A stretch of 64,000 bases of DNA from Kitasatospora kifunensis. GTDB taxonomy: Bacteria > Actinomycetota > Actinomycetes > Streptomycetales > Streptomycetaceae. Location: assembly GCF_014203855.1 (NCBI RefSeq), contig NZ_JACHJV010000001.1, positions 2,976,001-3,040,000 on the forward strand, given 5' to 3'. The position numbers and the translations under genes were made by a program. Positions 36,933 to 46,095 of the stretch are shown here, in pieces (position 1 is the stretch's first letter; each line of letters opens with the position of its first letter). The notes below the pieces were generated by a model. The model did not search any database and was not told where the DNA came from. It saw only the letters and a program-made list of their open reading frames with translations.

Positions 36933-37776
36933 TGCCCAGCACCTGCCGCTGCCGCCCGAGCCCGGTGACCTCCAACTCCAGCACGTCACCGGGCTGCAGG
37001 AACGCCGTGCCGGGACGTCCCATGGTGACGCCGGCCGGGGTGCCGGTGGTGACCACGTCGCCGGGCTCCAGCACCATGAACTGGCTGATGTAACGGATCA
37101 CCTCGAGGATCGGGAAGATCATCTCGGCGGTCCGCCCGTCCTGCCGCAGCTCCCCGTTGACCCAGAGCTTGAGCTCCAGTGCCTGCGGGTCGCCCAGCTC
37201 GTCGGGGGTGACCAGGTAGGGGCCCAGCGGGTTGAAGGTCTCGCAGCACTTGCCCTTGTCCCACTGGCCGCCGCGCTCGAACTGGAAGGCCCGCTCGGTG
37301 ACGTCGTTGGAGATCGTGTAGCCGGCGATCACCGCTGCCGCCTGCTCCTGGCTCTCCAGGTAGCGGGCCCGTTGCCCGATCACCGCGGCCAGCTCGACCT
37401 CGTAGTCGGTCTTGAGGCTGCCGCGCGGGACCAGGACCTCGTCGTTCGGGCCCACCACGGTGTCGCTGCCCTTGAGGAAGAGCACCGGCTCAGCCGGGAT
37501 CTGCGCGCCCGCCTCGGCGGCGTGGTCGCGGTAGTTCAGCCCGACGCAGACCAGCTTGCCCGGGCGCACCACCGGCGCGCCGATCCGCTGCCCCGCGATG
37601 TCCACCACGGGCAGCTCACCGCGCGCCACCGCCTGGGCGAGCTCGGTCACCTGGAGCCGGGACAGGAACGCTCCGTCGAGGTCCACGGTGCGCCCCGAGA
37701 GGTCGTACGCGGTGCCGTCCGGGCCGAGCACGATCGGGCGCTCGGCGCCCGGGGGGCCAACACGGAGGAGCTTCAT
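36925..37776 (-). CDS. Fumarylacetoacetate hydrolase family protein
   Basis: 283 residues. After an N-terminal 70-residue domain comes the FAH fold with VCVGLNYRDHAAE, the metal ligands in TDYEVELAAVIG and the ISNDVTER motif, and TTGTPAGVTMG at the C-terminal end. Members hydrolyse or decarboxylate beta-diketo acids (acylpyruvases, homoprotocatechuate isomerase/decarboxylase). No aromatic catabolic genes surround it, so the substrate is unknown. Confidence 0.9.
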   Translation of the reverse strand: MKLLRVGPPGAERPIVLGPDGTAYDLSGRTVDLDGAFLSRLQVTELAQAVARGELPVVDIAGQRIGAPVVRPGKLVCVGLNYRDHAAEAGAQIPAEPVLFLKGSDTVVGPNDEVLVPRGSLKTDYEVELAAVIGQRARYLESQEQAAAVIAGYTISNDVTERAFQFERGGQWDKGKCCETFNPLGPYLVTPDELGDPQALELKLWVNGELRQDGRTAEMIFPILEVIRYISQFMVLEPGDVVTTGTPAGVTMGRPGTAFLQPGDVLELEVTGLGRQRQVLGKA

Positions 37777-37900
37777 CTGCCCATCACCACCTGTGGTCTC
37801 GTTGGTCCCCGAGGTATATCAACCGGGTGCGGGGGCCAGCCAGGGGGTGCTCCTCGGCCAGTTCCTATCAATTCGTCCAATCGGCCGGGTGCCCGGATCA

Positions 37901-37925
37901 GAGGATTCGCCAGTGGGGGACCCTC
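37901..37925. mobile_element. MITE-like element, copy B (internally deleted, 25 bp)
   Basis: GAGGATTCGCCAGTGGGGGA followed by CCCTC, flanked on both sides by TCA (37898-37900 and 37926-37928). It reads as the two ends of the copy A repeat with the interior removed. The right-hand TCA is also the stop codon (TGA) of the leftward kinase gene, so the insertion point coincides with a stop. Confidence 0.55.
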
Positions 37926-39122
37926 TCAACTGCTCGTACGGTTGACGGTGCCGAGCAGCGCCGCGAGCAGGCCGGGCGGGCACGGCCGCTCGGGGGTGGG
38001 GGTGCGGGCCAGCCGGCGCTGGATGTCCTCGACGTCCGGGTGGCCTTCGCCGAGCGCGGCGGTGGCGTGCGGGAGCAGCTCGTCCAGCAGGCAGTAGGCC
38101 TGGTCCAGGGCGCCGACCCGGGTCAGCAGTACCGCGAAGTCGTGGCAGGTGCGCACGGTGCGCCCATCGCCCGGCCCGAAGGCGAGCGCGAACTGCTCTA
38201 TCAGTGGTCTCAGTTGGTCCAGCGCCTCGGCGGCCTTGCCCTCGCCGGCGGCCAGGAACGCGGCGTCCGCGCGTCTGCGCAGGTCGCGGATGGTGTCGGC
38301 GGCCCGCTCCAGGCGGCGGCCCACCTCCGCGGCGTCGGCGGGCCGGTCGGCGGGCTCCTTGGCGAGCAGGTCGAGCAGCAGGTCGGCGAGCTCGGCGGGC
38401 AGCGCCTGCGGGCGCCCCGGCGGATCGTCCAGGTGCTGGGCCATCAGGCCGTAGGTACTGGTGGAGGTGAACGGGCGGGCGCCGGTGAAGAGTTCGAAGA
38501 GCACGCAGCCGACCGAGTAGAGGTCGCTGCGCACCGTGCCCGGCTCGCCGCGCCAGCGCTCGGGAGCAAGATAGGGCGCGCTGCCGATGACCGCGCCCTC
38601 GGTCGTGAACCCGTCCTGGTTGTCGCCGATCTGCGCGATCCCGAAGTCCAGCACCTTGAGCAACTGCTGGTCGGGGCCGGTGAACATGATGTTCTCCGGC
38701 TTGACGTCCCGGTGGATCACGTCGGCCGCATGGGCGGCGCCGAGCGCGGCGCAGAGCTGGCGGGCCCAGCTGAGTGCCCGCGGCAGCGCGGGGCGCTGCT
38801 CGAGAAGCACCTGCTTGAGGGTCAGGCCGTTGAGCAGCTCCATCACCAGGTAGCTGTAGCTCCCCTCGCCCTCGGCCGCCTCGCCCTGGTCGAAGATCAG
38901 CACCACGCTCGGGTGGCTCACCCGGGCCAGCACCTCCATCTCCCGGGCGAACCTGGCCAGGTCGGTGGCGGCGTCGCGCGAACCGTGTTGGTGGCGCAGC
39001 GTCTTGACCGCCACCTGGCGCCCGATCCGCTGGTCGTAGGCCTCCCAGACCACCCCGAACCCGCCGCGGCCCAACTCTCCGACCAGGCGGTAGCGCTCAC
39101 CCAGCAGCTCGCCGGCTCTCAT
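37926..39122 (-). CDS. Serine/threonine protein kinase (cytoplasmic, active-looking)
   Basis: The 398-residue kinase has its domain at residues about 10-265. The Gly loop is LGRGGFGVVWEA, the ATP lysine is in VAVKTLR, the catalytic loop VIHRDVKPENIMF and the DFG motif VLDFGIAQ, all intact. The C-terminal 130 residues form TPR-like helices (EALDQLRPLIEQFALAFG, then a repeat). No transmembrane helix, unlike PknB. It lies 21 nt downstream of a pseudokinase gene with the same architecture, so the two are probably cotranscribed. Confidence 0.92.
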   Translation of the reverse strand: MRAGELLGERYRLVGELGRGGFGVVWEAYDQRIGRQVAVKTLRHQHGSRDAATDLARFAREMEVLARVSHPSVVLIFDQGEAAEGEGSYSYLVMELLNGLTLKQVLLEQRPALPRALSWARQLCAALGAAHAADVIHRDVKPENIMFTGPDQQLLKVLDFGIAQIGDNQDGFTTEGAVIGSAPYLAPERWRGEPGTVRSDLYSVGCVLFELFTGARPFTSTSTYGLMAQHLDDPPGRPQALPAELADLLLDLLAKEPADRPADAAEVGRRLERAADTIRDLRRRADAAFLAAGEGKAAEALDQLRPLIEQFALAFGPGDGRTVRTCHDFAVLLTRVGALDQAYCLLDELLPHATAALGEGHPDVEDIQRRLARTPTPERPCPPGLLAALLGTVNRTSS

Positions 39123-39143
39123 CTCTCCCCCAGCACCAGAGGT

Positions 39144-40334
39144 TCAGTAAACGGGGAGGCCGAGCAGCATCGCCAGCTCCCCGGGGCGGGAGAGGCCACG
39201 ATTGCGCTTGCGCTCCAGCTCATGTCTGAAGGACCACAGGTCCTGAGTCGCCTTCGCCACGTCCTCGTCCCCCGGTCCCAAGGTGGCGGTCATCAGCGGC
39301 ACCAGCTCGCCCAACAGACCTGCCGCTCCAGCGATATCGTCAGTCATCCCCCGCCAGATGGCAAGGTCGTAGCAGATCTGCAAGGTGCGCGGGTGGGTGG
39401 CGCCGAGCTGCCGGGCCGCGTGCGACACCAGCGCGGCCAACTGACGGACCGCTTCGGCGCCCTGGCCGGCCTCACCGTAGGCCCACGCCTGGTCGACCTG
39501 GGCCTGCAACAGCTCTTCCGGGGAGGGCGTGGGCGGGCCCTGGTAGCCGGCCGCCACCGCGGCGAGCCGGGCCCGGGCCGCCTCGGCGTCCGCCGGGCGG
39601 GCGGCCGGCTCCTTGGCCAGCAGCGCCTGCACCACCTGGTCCAGGCCCGGCGGCAGGTCGGCGCGGAACAGGCCGGGGTAGGGCACCGGGTCGTTCAGGT
39701 GGCGGTGCATCAACTCCTGGTACGAGCCGCCCAGGTAGGGCGGGCGCCCGGCGCACAGCTCGAAGAGCACGCAGCCCAGCGCGTAGAGGTCCGCCCGGCC
39801 GTCGGCGGGCGCCTGGCGCCACTGCTCGGGCGCCAGGTACGGGGCGTTGCCGGTCTCGGTGGCGGGCGCCAGGTGGGCGGTGCCGAAGCCGAGCAGCTTG
39901 ATCGAACCCTGGTCCGTGTGGAAGAGCCGGCCCGGCTTGACTCCCCAGTGCACCACCCCAGCCGCGTGCGCGGCCGTCAGGCCCTGGCAGATCTGCTGGA
40001 CCCAGCTGAGCACGTGCCCGAAGTCCGCGGGGCCGGCCGCGATCACGGTCTCCAGGGTGCGGCCGCTGAGCAGCTCCATGGCCAGCGAGCGGGGCTCGCG
40101 GTGCTCCACCGCCACCAGATTCGGGTGGCCGAGCCGGCCGACCCGCTCGGCCTCGTCCAGGAAGCGCTCGACGGCGGCCGGCGGGGCCGGTGACTGCGGG
40201 GGCACCAGGTGGAGGGCGACCCGGTGGCCGTCCGCCCGGTCCGCCGCCTCCCAGCGCGCCCCGGTGGCCGATTGGCCCAGCTGACGCAGCAGCTGGTAGC
40301 GGCCGTCCGCCGGCGGCGCCTGGAGTTCTGACAT
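39144..40334 (-). CDS. Serine/threonine pseudokinase
   Basis: 396 residues, same layout as the neighbouring kinase: kinase fold (about 12-265) plus TPR-like C-terminal helices. The catalytic residues are lost. The ATP lysine position reads VALHLVP, the HRD motif is VVHWGVKPGRL and DFG is LLGFGTAH; the Gly loop is LGQSATGARWEA. Structural motifs (APEQW, DLYALGCVLFEL) remain. It should bind rather than phosphorylate and may scaffold or activate the kinase next to it. It arose most simply by tandem duplication. Confidence 0.85.
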   Translation of the reverse strand: MSELQAPPADGRYQLLRQLGQSATGARWEAADRADGHRVALHLVPPQSPAPPAAVERFLDEAERVGRLGHPNLVAVEHREPRSLAMELLSGRTLETVIAAGPADFGHVLSWVQQICQGLTAAHAAGVVHWGVKPGRLFHTDQGSIKLLGFGTAHLAPATETGNAPYLAPEQWRQAPADGRADLYALGCVLFELCAGRPPYLGGSYQELMHRHLNDPVPYPGLFRADLPPGLDQVVQALLAKEPAARPADAEAARARLAAVAAGYQGPPTPSPEELLQAQVDQAWAYGEAGQGAEAVRQLAALVSHAARQLGATHPRTLQICYDLAIWRGMTDDIAGAAGLLGELVPLMTATLGPGDEDVAKATQDLWSFRHELERKRNRGLSRPGELAMLLGLPVY

Positions 40335-40416
40335 ACGGATCAGCCTATCGGGCAGCGGACATCGGCCGAGCCGACTTCCCCTGCCCGAAGCACCGTTGCC
40401 CGAACGGCCGCGCCGG

Positions 40417-41382
40417 CTACCCGTCGGACTTCGGCAGCCCCGGCGGGTTCAGCTCGGAGCTCGACACCGCCTCGTTGGACAGACCCCAGCGCTGCAGCAC
40501 CTGCCCGTACGTCCCGTTCTTGATGATCTCGTTGAGCGCCGCCTGCACCGCCGTGATCAGCGGGTCGCCCTTCTTGACGGTGGCCGCGATCTTGCCCTGC
40601 AGGTTGGCCCCGGCGCCCGAGTAGGTGCCGATCACCTCGGTCTGCCCGGTCTGCGCGGCGTGGAAGGCGCTGGTCGGGTTGGGCCCCACCCAGGCGTCGA
40701 TCCGGCCCGAGCCGAGCGCCAGGTAGTAGTCCGAGGAGTTCTGGTAGTACGCGATCTTCACCGGCTTGAGGCCGGCCTTGACGTCCTGGGCGCTCCAGTC
40801 GAGCAGCAGCTTCTCCTGGTTGGTGCCGGCCGAGACGCCGATGGTGCGGCCCGCCACGTCCTTGGGCCCGGTGACCTTCCAGTCGGCGCCCCTCTTGGCC
40901 TCGAAGGCCAGGTTGTCCAGCCGGTAGGTGGCGAAGTCGTACTTCTCCTTGCGGGTCTCGGTCACCGTGATGTTGGTGAAGCCGACGTCGTACTTGCCGC
41001 TGTCCAGGCCGACGAAGACGTTCTCCCAACTCTGCGGATTGAACTGGACCTTGAGACCGAGCACGTCGGCCACCAGGGCGGCGAGGTCGGGCTCGGCACC
41101 GATCACGGTCTTGTCGTCGGTGGCGTAGAAATCCAGCGGGGGCACGGTGCCGAGCGAGTCGACCACCTCCAGGGTGCCGCGTTTGCGCAGGTCCTCGGGG
41201 ACCAGCGCGGCGATCGAGTCGACCTTGGGGGTGCTGATCCGGTTCTGCTGGGCCGTCAGGTTGATGCCGGTGCCCGCGCTGGCTCCGGCTGGGCCCGGAT
41301 CGGCGGTGGCGCTGGCGCAACCGGCCAGGGCGACGGTGGCGGTCAGCGCGAGCAGCAGGCGGGGCAGGCGGGTTCTGGTCAT
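40417..41382 (-). CDS. ABC transporter substrate-binding lipoprotein (polar amino acid type)
   Basis: The 321-residue family-3 binding protein has a lipoprotein signal (LAGCASA, lipid Cys at about residue 22). The SBP fold includes LVADVLGLKVQFNPQSWENV, YDVGFTNITVT and GRTIGVSAGTNQEKLL. It is a paralogue of the protein at 43164 and the last gene of the leftward LLM-GNAT-ABC run. The pocket residues do not identify a ligand. Confidence 0.9.
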   Translation of the reverse strand: MTRTRLPRLLLALTATVALAGCASATADPGPAGASAGTGINLTAQQNRISTPKVDSIAALVPEDLRKRGTLEVVDSLGTVPPLDFYATDDKTVIGAEPDLAALVADVLGLKVQFNPQSWENVFVGLDSGKYDVGFTNITVTETRKEKYDFATYRLDNLAFEAKRGADWKVTGPKDVAGRTIGVSAGTNQEKLLLDWSAQDVKAGLKPVKIAYYQNSSDYYLALGSGRIDAWVGPNPTSAFHAAQTGQTEVIGTYSGAGANLQGKIAATVKKGDPLITAVQAALNEIIKNGTYGQVLQRWGLSNEAVSSSELNPPGLPKSDG

Positions 41383-41428
41383 GGGAACTACGGCCCTTTC
41401 AGGGGACTCTGGCTCAGAGGCCTTTGAC

Positions 41429-42196
41429 TCAGAGGACTTTGGCGAGGAAGGCGCGGGTGCGGGCGTGCTGCGGGGCGTCCAGCACCTGGGCCGCGCTGCC
41501 CTGCTCGACCACCACCCCGCCGTCCATGAAGACCACGGTGTCCGCCACCTCGCGCGCGAAGCCGATCTCGTGGGTGACCACGATCATCGTGGTCCCCGAC
41601 CCGGCCAGGCCCTTGATCACCTCCAGTACCTCGCCCACCAGTTCGGGGTCGAGCGCCGAGGTGGGCTCGTCGAAGAGCAGCACCTTGGGCTCAAGGGCCA
41701 GCGCCCGGGCGATCGCCACCCGCTGCTGCTGGCCGCCGGAGAGCTGGCGCGGGTAGGCCTGCGCCTTGTCCGCCAGGCCGACCCGGGCCAGCAGCTCGAG
41801 GGCCGACTCGCGCGCCTGCGCCTTGGGGCGGCCGAGCGCGCTGATCGGTGCCTCGGTGATGTTCTCCAGCACCGTCAGGTGCGGGAACAGGTTGAAGTTC
41901 TGGAACACGTAGCCGATCCGGGTGCGCTGACGCAGCACCTCGCGCTCGCGCAGCTCGTGCAGGCGGTCGCCCACCCGCCGGTAGCCGATCAGCTCGCCGT
42001 CGATCGACACCACGCCGCGGTCCAGCTTCTCCAGGTGGTTGATGCTGCGCAGCAGCGTCGACTTGCCGGAGCCCGAGGGCCCCAGGATCACCGTCACCGA
42101 GCCGGCCGGCACGCTCAGGTCCACCCCGCGCAGCACCTCCAGGGTGCCGAAGCTCTTGTGCACGCCCCGGACTTCGACCATCGCATCGGTGCTCAT
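41429..42196 (-). CDS. Amino acid ABC transporter ATP-binding protein
   Basis: 255-residue ATPase with Walker A LGPSGSGKST, Q-loop GYVFQNFNLFPH, signature LSGGQQQR, Walker B VLLFDEPTSALDPE and switch His VTHEIGFA, closest in style to GlnQ/HisP-type amino acid importers. It overlaps the upstream permease gene by 4 nt. It presumably powers the permeases encoded at 42193 and 46409. Confidence 0.95.
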   Translation of the reverse strand: MSTDAMVEVRGVHKSFGTLEVLRGVDLSVPAGSVTVILGPSGSGKSTLLRSINHLEKLDRGVVSIDGELIGYRRVGDRLHELREREVLRQRTRIGYVFQNFNLFPHLTVLENITEAPISALGRPKAQARESALELLARVGLADKAQAYPRQLSGGQQQRVAIARALALEPKVLLFDEPTSALDPELVGEVLEVIKGLAGSGTTMIVVTHEIGFAREVADTVVFMDGGVVVEQGSAAQVLDAPQHARTRAFLAKVL

Positions 42197-43119
42197 GACT
42201 GGACCCTTCGGATCAGGCGTTGCAACGGCGTGGGCGGCACCGTGCGCTGCGCGCCGCGGGCGAAGTGCCGCTCCACGTAGTACTGCAGGAGGGAGAGCAC
42301 GGTGGTCAGCACGACGTACCAGACGGTGGCCACCATCAGCAGCGGCACCACCCGCCCATTGCGTCCGTACACCACCTGGACCTGGTAGAAGAGTTCACTG
42401 ATCGCCATCACGTAGACCACCGAGGTGCTCTTGAGCAGCGCGATCACCTGGTTGGCGGCGTTCGGCAGGATGGAGCGCATCGCCTGCGGCAGCACGATCC
42501 GGCGCAGCTGGCGCAGCCGCGGGATGCCGAGCGCGGCGGCCGCCTCGAACTGCCCGGAGTCGATCGCGATCACCCCGGCCCGCACCACCTCGGCCGCGTA
42601 CGCGCTCTGGTAGAGCGCCAGGCCCAGCACCGCCGCGCCCTGTGCGCTGAGCACGTCGACGGTGCGGAAGGACCACAGCTCGGGGCCGAACGGCACGCCC
42701 AGCGCGAGGTGTTGGTAGAGGTAGGAGATGTTGAACCAGAAGACCAGCTGGACGATGAGCGGGATCGACCGGAAGATCCAGGTGTAGGTCCAGGCGATGG
42801 TCTGCAGCACCAGGCTCCCCGACAGCCGCCCGAACGCCACCACGATGCCGGCGGCGAAGCCCAGCACGGTGCCGTAGGCGGTGAGTTGGAGGGTGACGCC
42901 GACCGCCTTGAGGATCGTCGCGGTGGTCAGGTAGCGGGCGAAGGTCGGCCAGTCCCAGCCGGGGTTGACGGCCAGCCCGTGGACGAACTGGGCCACCACC
43001 AGCAGGGCGAGCAGGGCGGCCAGCCAGCGCCCCGGGTGCCGGGCGGGCACCACGGGCAGCGCGGCGGGGTCGGCGTCGGAGCCGGGCGGGGCCGCGGCTC
43101 GGCGCAGGGTGAGGCTCAC
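42193..43119 (-). CDS. Amino acid ABC transporter permease
   Basis: 308 residues, a 35-residue polar N terminus, then about six helices. The EAA loop reads EAAAALGIPRLRQLRRIVLP, followed by QAMRSILPNAANQ. It is clearly paralogous to the permease at 46409, which ends with the same YYxERHFARG motif, so the two probably form a heterodimer. It lies between a binding-protein gene and the ATPase gene. Confidence 0.94.
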   Translation of the reverse strand: MSLTLRRAAAPPGSDADPAALPVVPARHPGRWLAALLALLVVAQFVHGLAVNPGWDWPTFARYLTTATILKAVGVTLQLTAYGTVLGFAAGIVVAFGRLSGSLVLQTIAWTYTWIFRSIPLIVQLVFWFNISYLYQHLALGVPFGPELWSFRTVDVLSAQGAAVLGLALYQSAYAAEVVRAGVIAIDSGQFEAAAALGIPRLRQLRRIVLPQAMRSILPNAANQVIALLKSTSVVYVMAISELFYQVQVVYGRNGRVVPLLMVATVWYVVLTTVLSLLQYYVERHFARGAQRTVPPTPLQRLIRRVQS

Positions 43120-43163
43120 GCGGAGGACTCCTGTCGGTGGGAGCGGGACACGGGATCACGGGA

Positions 43164-44120
43164 TCACGGGTGCTCGGGCGGGCTGATCTGCGACTGGGTG
43201 ATGGCCGAGCCTTCGGTGCCCCACTTCGCCAGGATCCGCTGGTAGGTGCCGTCCTTGAGCAGTTGGTTGACCGCCGCCTGGAAGGCCGGGGTCAGCGGGC
43301 TGCCCTTCTTGAAGGCGAAGCCGACGTCCAGGCGGTGGAACTCGCCGACGAACCTCGTGCCTGCGGCCGGCTGGGCGGCCTGGAAGCGCAGGCCGTTGAT
43401 GGTGGACATCACCGCATCGATCCGGCCCTGCTGGAGGCTGGTCAGGATGGCGCCGTTCTCGGCGAAGGACTGCACGGTGTACGGCTTCTTGCCGGCGTCC
43501 GTGCACAGGTGCTTCTGCGCGTTCAGCGTGGTCTCGAAGGTGGTGCCGGCGCCGGTGCCGATGGTCAGGCCGCACAGCTGGGTCAGCTGGGTGACGTCGG
43601 TCAGCGTGGTGTTGTCCTTGCGGACCGCGAAGCCCTGGCCGTCGTCGATGTAGGTGACGAAGTCGATGGTCTTCAGCCGGGCCGCGGTGACCCCGAAGTT
43701 GCCGGTGCCCACGTCGTACCTGCCGCTGCCGAGCGCGGGCAGGATGGTCTCGAAGGCGGCGTCCTCGCGGTCCACCTTCAGGCCCAGCACCTTCGCGACG
43801 GCGTCGGTGAAGTCCACGTCCAGGCCGGCCGGCTTCTTGGCCGCCGGGTCCGGGTAGTAGGCGCTGGGCGGGGTGCCGAAGGAGCTGCCGACCTTGAGCG
43901 TGCCGCCTTGGCGCAGGTCGGCGGGCAGCAGGGCGGCGATCGCGTCCACCTTCTGCTCCTGGGAGACCGCGTCGCGGTTCGGGTCCACCCCCTGGGCAAC
44001 CGGCTGGGCCTTGGCGGCGGTGCCGGAAGCGGTGCCGGAAGCGGAGCCGCAGGCGGTCAGCGCCAGCAGCGGCAGCAGGGCGGCGGCCAGGGCCTGTCCG
44101 AGGGCCTTGCGCGGTCTCAC
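43164..44120 (-). CDS. ABC transporter substrate-binding lipoprotein, second copy
   Basis: The 318-residue SBP starts at GTG 44120, overlapping the GNAT stop (GTGA). Lipobox LLALTACGSA. The family-3 fold is seen with GLDVDFTDAVAKVLGLKV, YDVGTGNFGVT and a hinge near LTIGTGAGTTFETTL. It is a paralogue of the protein at 40417. Two binding proteins in one transporter operon suggest that the system handles related ligands. Confidence 0.9.
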   Translation of the reverse strand: MRPRKALGQALAAALLPLLALTACGSASGTASGTAAKAQPVAQGVDPNRDAVSQEQKVDAIAALLPADLRQGGTLKVGSSFGTPPSAYYPDPAAKKPAGLDVDFTDAVAKVLGLKVDREDAAFETILPALGSGRYDVGTGNFGVTAARLKTIDFVTYIDDGQGFAVRKDNTTLTDVTQLTQLCGLTIGTGAGTTFETTLNAQKHLCTDAGKKPYTVQSFAENGAILTSLQQGRIDAVMSTINGLRFQAAQPAAGTRFVGEFHRLDVGFAFKKGSPLTPAFQAAVNQLLKDGTYQRILAKWGTEGSAITQSQISPPEHP

Positions 44121-44620
44121 GGAGTCTGTGCCTCTCGGTTCAGGAGCTTCTGGTTCAGGAACTTCTCGAAGGGGAGCGGGCCGATGGTCAGCGGGTCGGC
44201 CGCGACGTCGAAGAGCGGGGTGTAGCCAGCCGCCAGGTAGAGGCCCTTGGCCTCGGGCTGACGCGGTCCGGTGGTCAGGTAGATCCGCCGGTAGCCGGCC
44301 AGTTGGGCGCGCTTCTCCAGTGCGGCCAGCACCCGGCGGGCCAGGCCCCGGCGGCGGTGCGCCGAGTGCGTCCACATCCGCTTGAGCTCGGCGGTCGACT
44401 CGTCGTAGCGCCGGTAGGCGCCACCCGCCACCGGCTCGCCGTCCGCCAGCAGGAGCAGCAGCAGGCCGTGCGGCGGGGCGAACTCGGTGGCCGGGTAGCG
44501 GGCCATCTCGGCGTGCGCGCCCTCGCCGTAGCGGGCGAGGTACTCCTGGGTCAGCTCGCGGATCAGCGGCTCGGCCAACGGGTCGGTCGCGCTGACCTGA
44601 CTGACCGTCAACACACTCAC
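44117..44620 (-). CDS. GNAT family N-acetyltransferase
   Basis: The 167-residue GNAT domain has the acetyl-CoA loop HRRRGLARRVLAALE and the beta4-alpha4 segment YRRIYLTTGPRQPEAKGLYLAAGY. GTG 44620 overlaps the LLM stop by 4 nt and its own stop overlaps the next gene, so LLM-GNAT-SBP are translationally coupled. By analogy with the B. subtilis ytmI/sna genes it may N-acetylate an S-substituted cysteine before oxidation. This role is inference from context. Confidence 0.88.
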   Translation of the reverse strand: MSVLTVSQVSATDPLAEPLIRELTQEYLARYGEGAHAEMARYPATEFAPPHGLLLLLLADGEPVAGGAYRRYDESTAELKRMWTHSAHRRRGLARRVLAALEKRAQLAGYRRIYLTTGPRQPEAKGLYLAAGYTPLFDVAADPLTIGPLPFEKFLNQKLLNREAQTP

Positions 44621-45792
44621 GCCTGGACCGCGATCAGCTGCTGGCGGTCCCGCTCGGCGGCGTCCGCCTTGCGGGCCCGTTCGGCCTCGCGCTCGGCGTC
44701 CCGCTTGGCGACCTCCTCGCGGACGATCGGGATCACGTACCGGCCGAAGTCGATCGCGTCGTTCAGCAGGTGGTAGCCGCGCGCCGAGAGGATGTCCACG
44801 CCCAGGTCGTAGTAGTCGAGCAGCGCCTGGGCCACCGTCTCGGGCGTGCCGACCAGGGCGTTGGAGTTGCCGGCCCCGCCGGTGGCAGCCGCGGTCGGGG
44901 TCCACAGCGCCCGGTCGTAGCGCTCGCCGGCCTCGGCGATGGCCACCAGCCGCTGCGACCCTGTGTTTTCGGGGGCCCCGGCACCGCTGCCGCCGCTGCC
45001 CCGGCGGCGCACCAACTCCCCGCCCGCCTTGCGGGCGTTGATCCGCTCCACCGTCCGGTGCGCCTTCTCCCAGGCCAGCTCCTCGGTGGGCGCGATGATC
45101 GGCCGGAACGCCACCTGGATCCGCGGCGTCTCCTGGCGCCCGGCGGCGGCAGCGGCCTGCTTGACCCGTTCGATCTGTGCCGCGGTCTCGGCCAGCGGCT
45201 CACCCCAGAGGCAGTAGATGTCCGCCTCGGCCCCGCCGGCCGCGTACGCCGCCTCCGAGGAGCCGCCGAACGAGACGCCGGGGCGCGGCTGCTGGACGGG
45301 GAAGACGTCCGCCACGAAGTCGTTGAAGCGGTAGTACTCCCCCTCGTGGTCGAAGGGCTCGCGGCTGGTCCAGGCCTGCTTGACGATCCGGATGTACTCC
45401 CGGGTGCGGTCGTAGCGCTGGTCCTTGGTCAGGAAGTCGCCCTCGCGCTGCTGCTCGTGGTCGTTGCCGCCGGTGATGAAGTGCACGGTGAGCCGGCCCT
45501 GGCTGATCTGGTCCAGGGTGGCGAAGGTCTTGGCGGCGAAGGTCGGGGAGGAGACGTTGGGCCGGTGGGCCAGCAGGATCTGCAGCCGGTCGAGCTTGGT
45601 GGCCAGGAAGGCGGCGCCCGGCGCCGGGTCGGGCGAACCGGAGCCGTAGGCGAAGAGCACCCGGTCCCAGCCGTGCTCCTCGTGGGCGCGGCCCAGCCGC
45701 AGCGTGTAGTCGCGGTCGAAGGCTTCGGTGCTGCGGGCGGTGGTCTCCGAGCCGTCGCTGGTGGCGGCGATACCGAGGAACTCGACGGGCAT
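44617..45792 (-). CDS. LLM-class flavin-dependent monooxygenase (SsuD/alkanesulfonate monooxygenase-like)
   Basis: The 391-residue luciferase-like monooxygenase uses FMNH2 and O2. Features include SPDPAPGAAFLATKLDRLQILLAHRP (seen across residues 50-80), GRLTVHFITGGNDHEQQREGD in blocks, RYDRTREYIRIVKQAW and GVSFGGSSEAAY. The closest style is SsuD, which releases sulfite from sulfonates. It is first of the leftward operon, 353 nt downstream of a Cys-containing leader peptide. This supports a role in getting sulfur from an organic source. Confidence 0.9.
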   Translation of the reverse strand: MPVEFLGIAATSDGSETTARSTEAFDRDYTLRLGRAHEEHGWDRVLFAYGSGSPDPAPGAAFLATKLDRLQILLAHRPNVSSPTFAAKTFATLDQISQGRLTVHFITGGNDHEQQREGDFLTKDQRYDRTREYIRIVKQAWTSREPFDHEGEYYRFNDFVADVFPVQQPRPGVSFGGSSEAAYAAGGAEADIYCLWGEPLAETAAQIERVKQAAAAAGRQETPRIQVAFRPIIAPTEELAWEKAHRTVERINARKAGGELVRRRGSGGSGAGAPENTGSQRLVAIAEAGERYDRALWTPTAAATGGAGNSNALVGTPETVAQALLDYYDLGVDILSARGYHLLNDAIDFGRYVIPIVREEVAKRDAEREAERARKADAAERDRQQLIAVQA

Positions 45793-46095
45793 AGCTGACT
45801 ACCTCTCAGGTGATGGCACGCTCGACCGACCCCGGGCGGCGGGCGGGCAGCGCGAAGGCGGCCGCAGTGCACGGGGGCGGACGGCGGGACGGAGCGAACA
45901 GCTTGTGCGGAATGGGCGATGCGCGGAGCGGGCTTGTGCGGAGCAAGCGCGTGCGGGCGATCAGCCTCAGCGGCTGGGGAGAGGGGAGGCGGCAGCGTGC
46001 GCCTGGCCACCGGCGACCGGACCACGGCTGGTAGTGCTGCGCCGTGCGGAGCCGACGGCAGGTCCCGGCCCTTGATCAGGGCACCGAGGGAGGCG

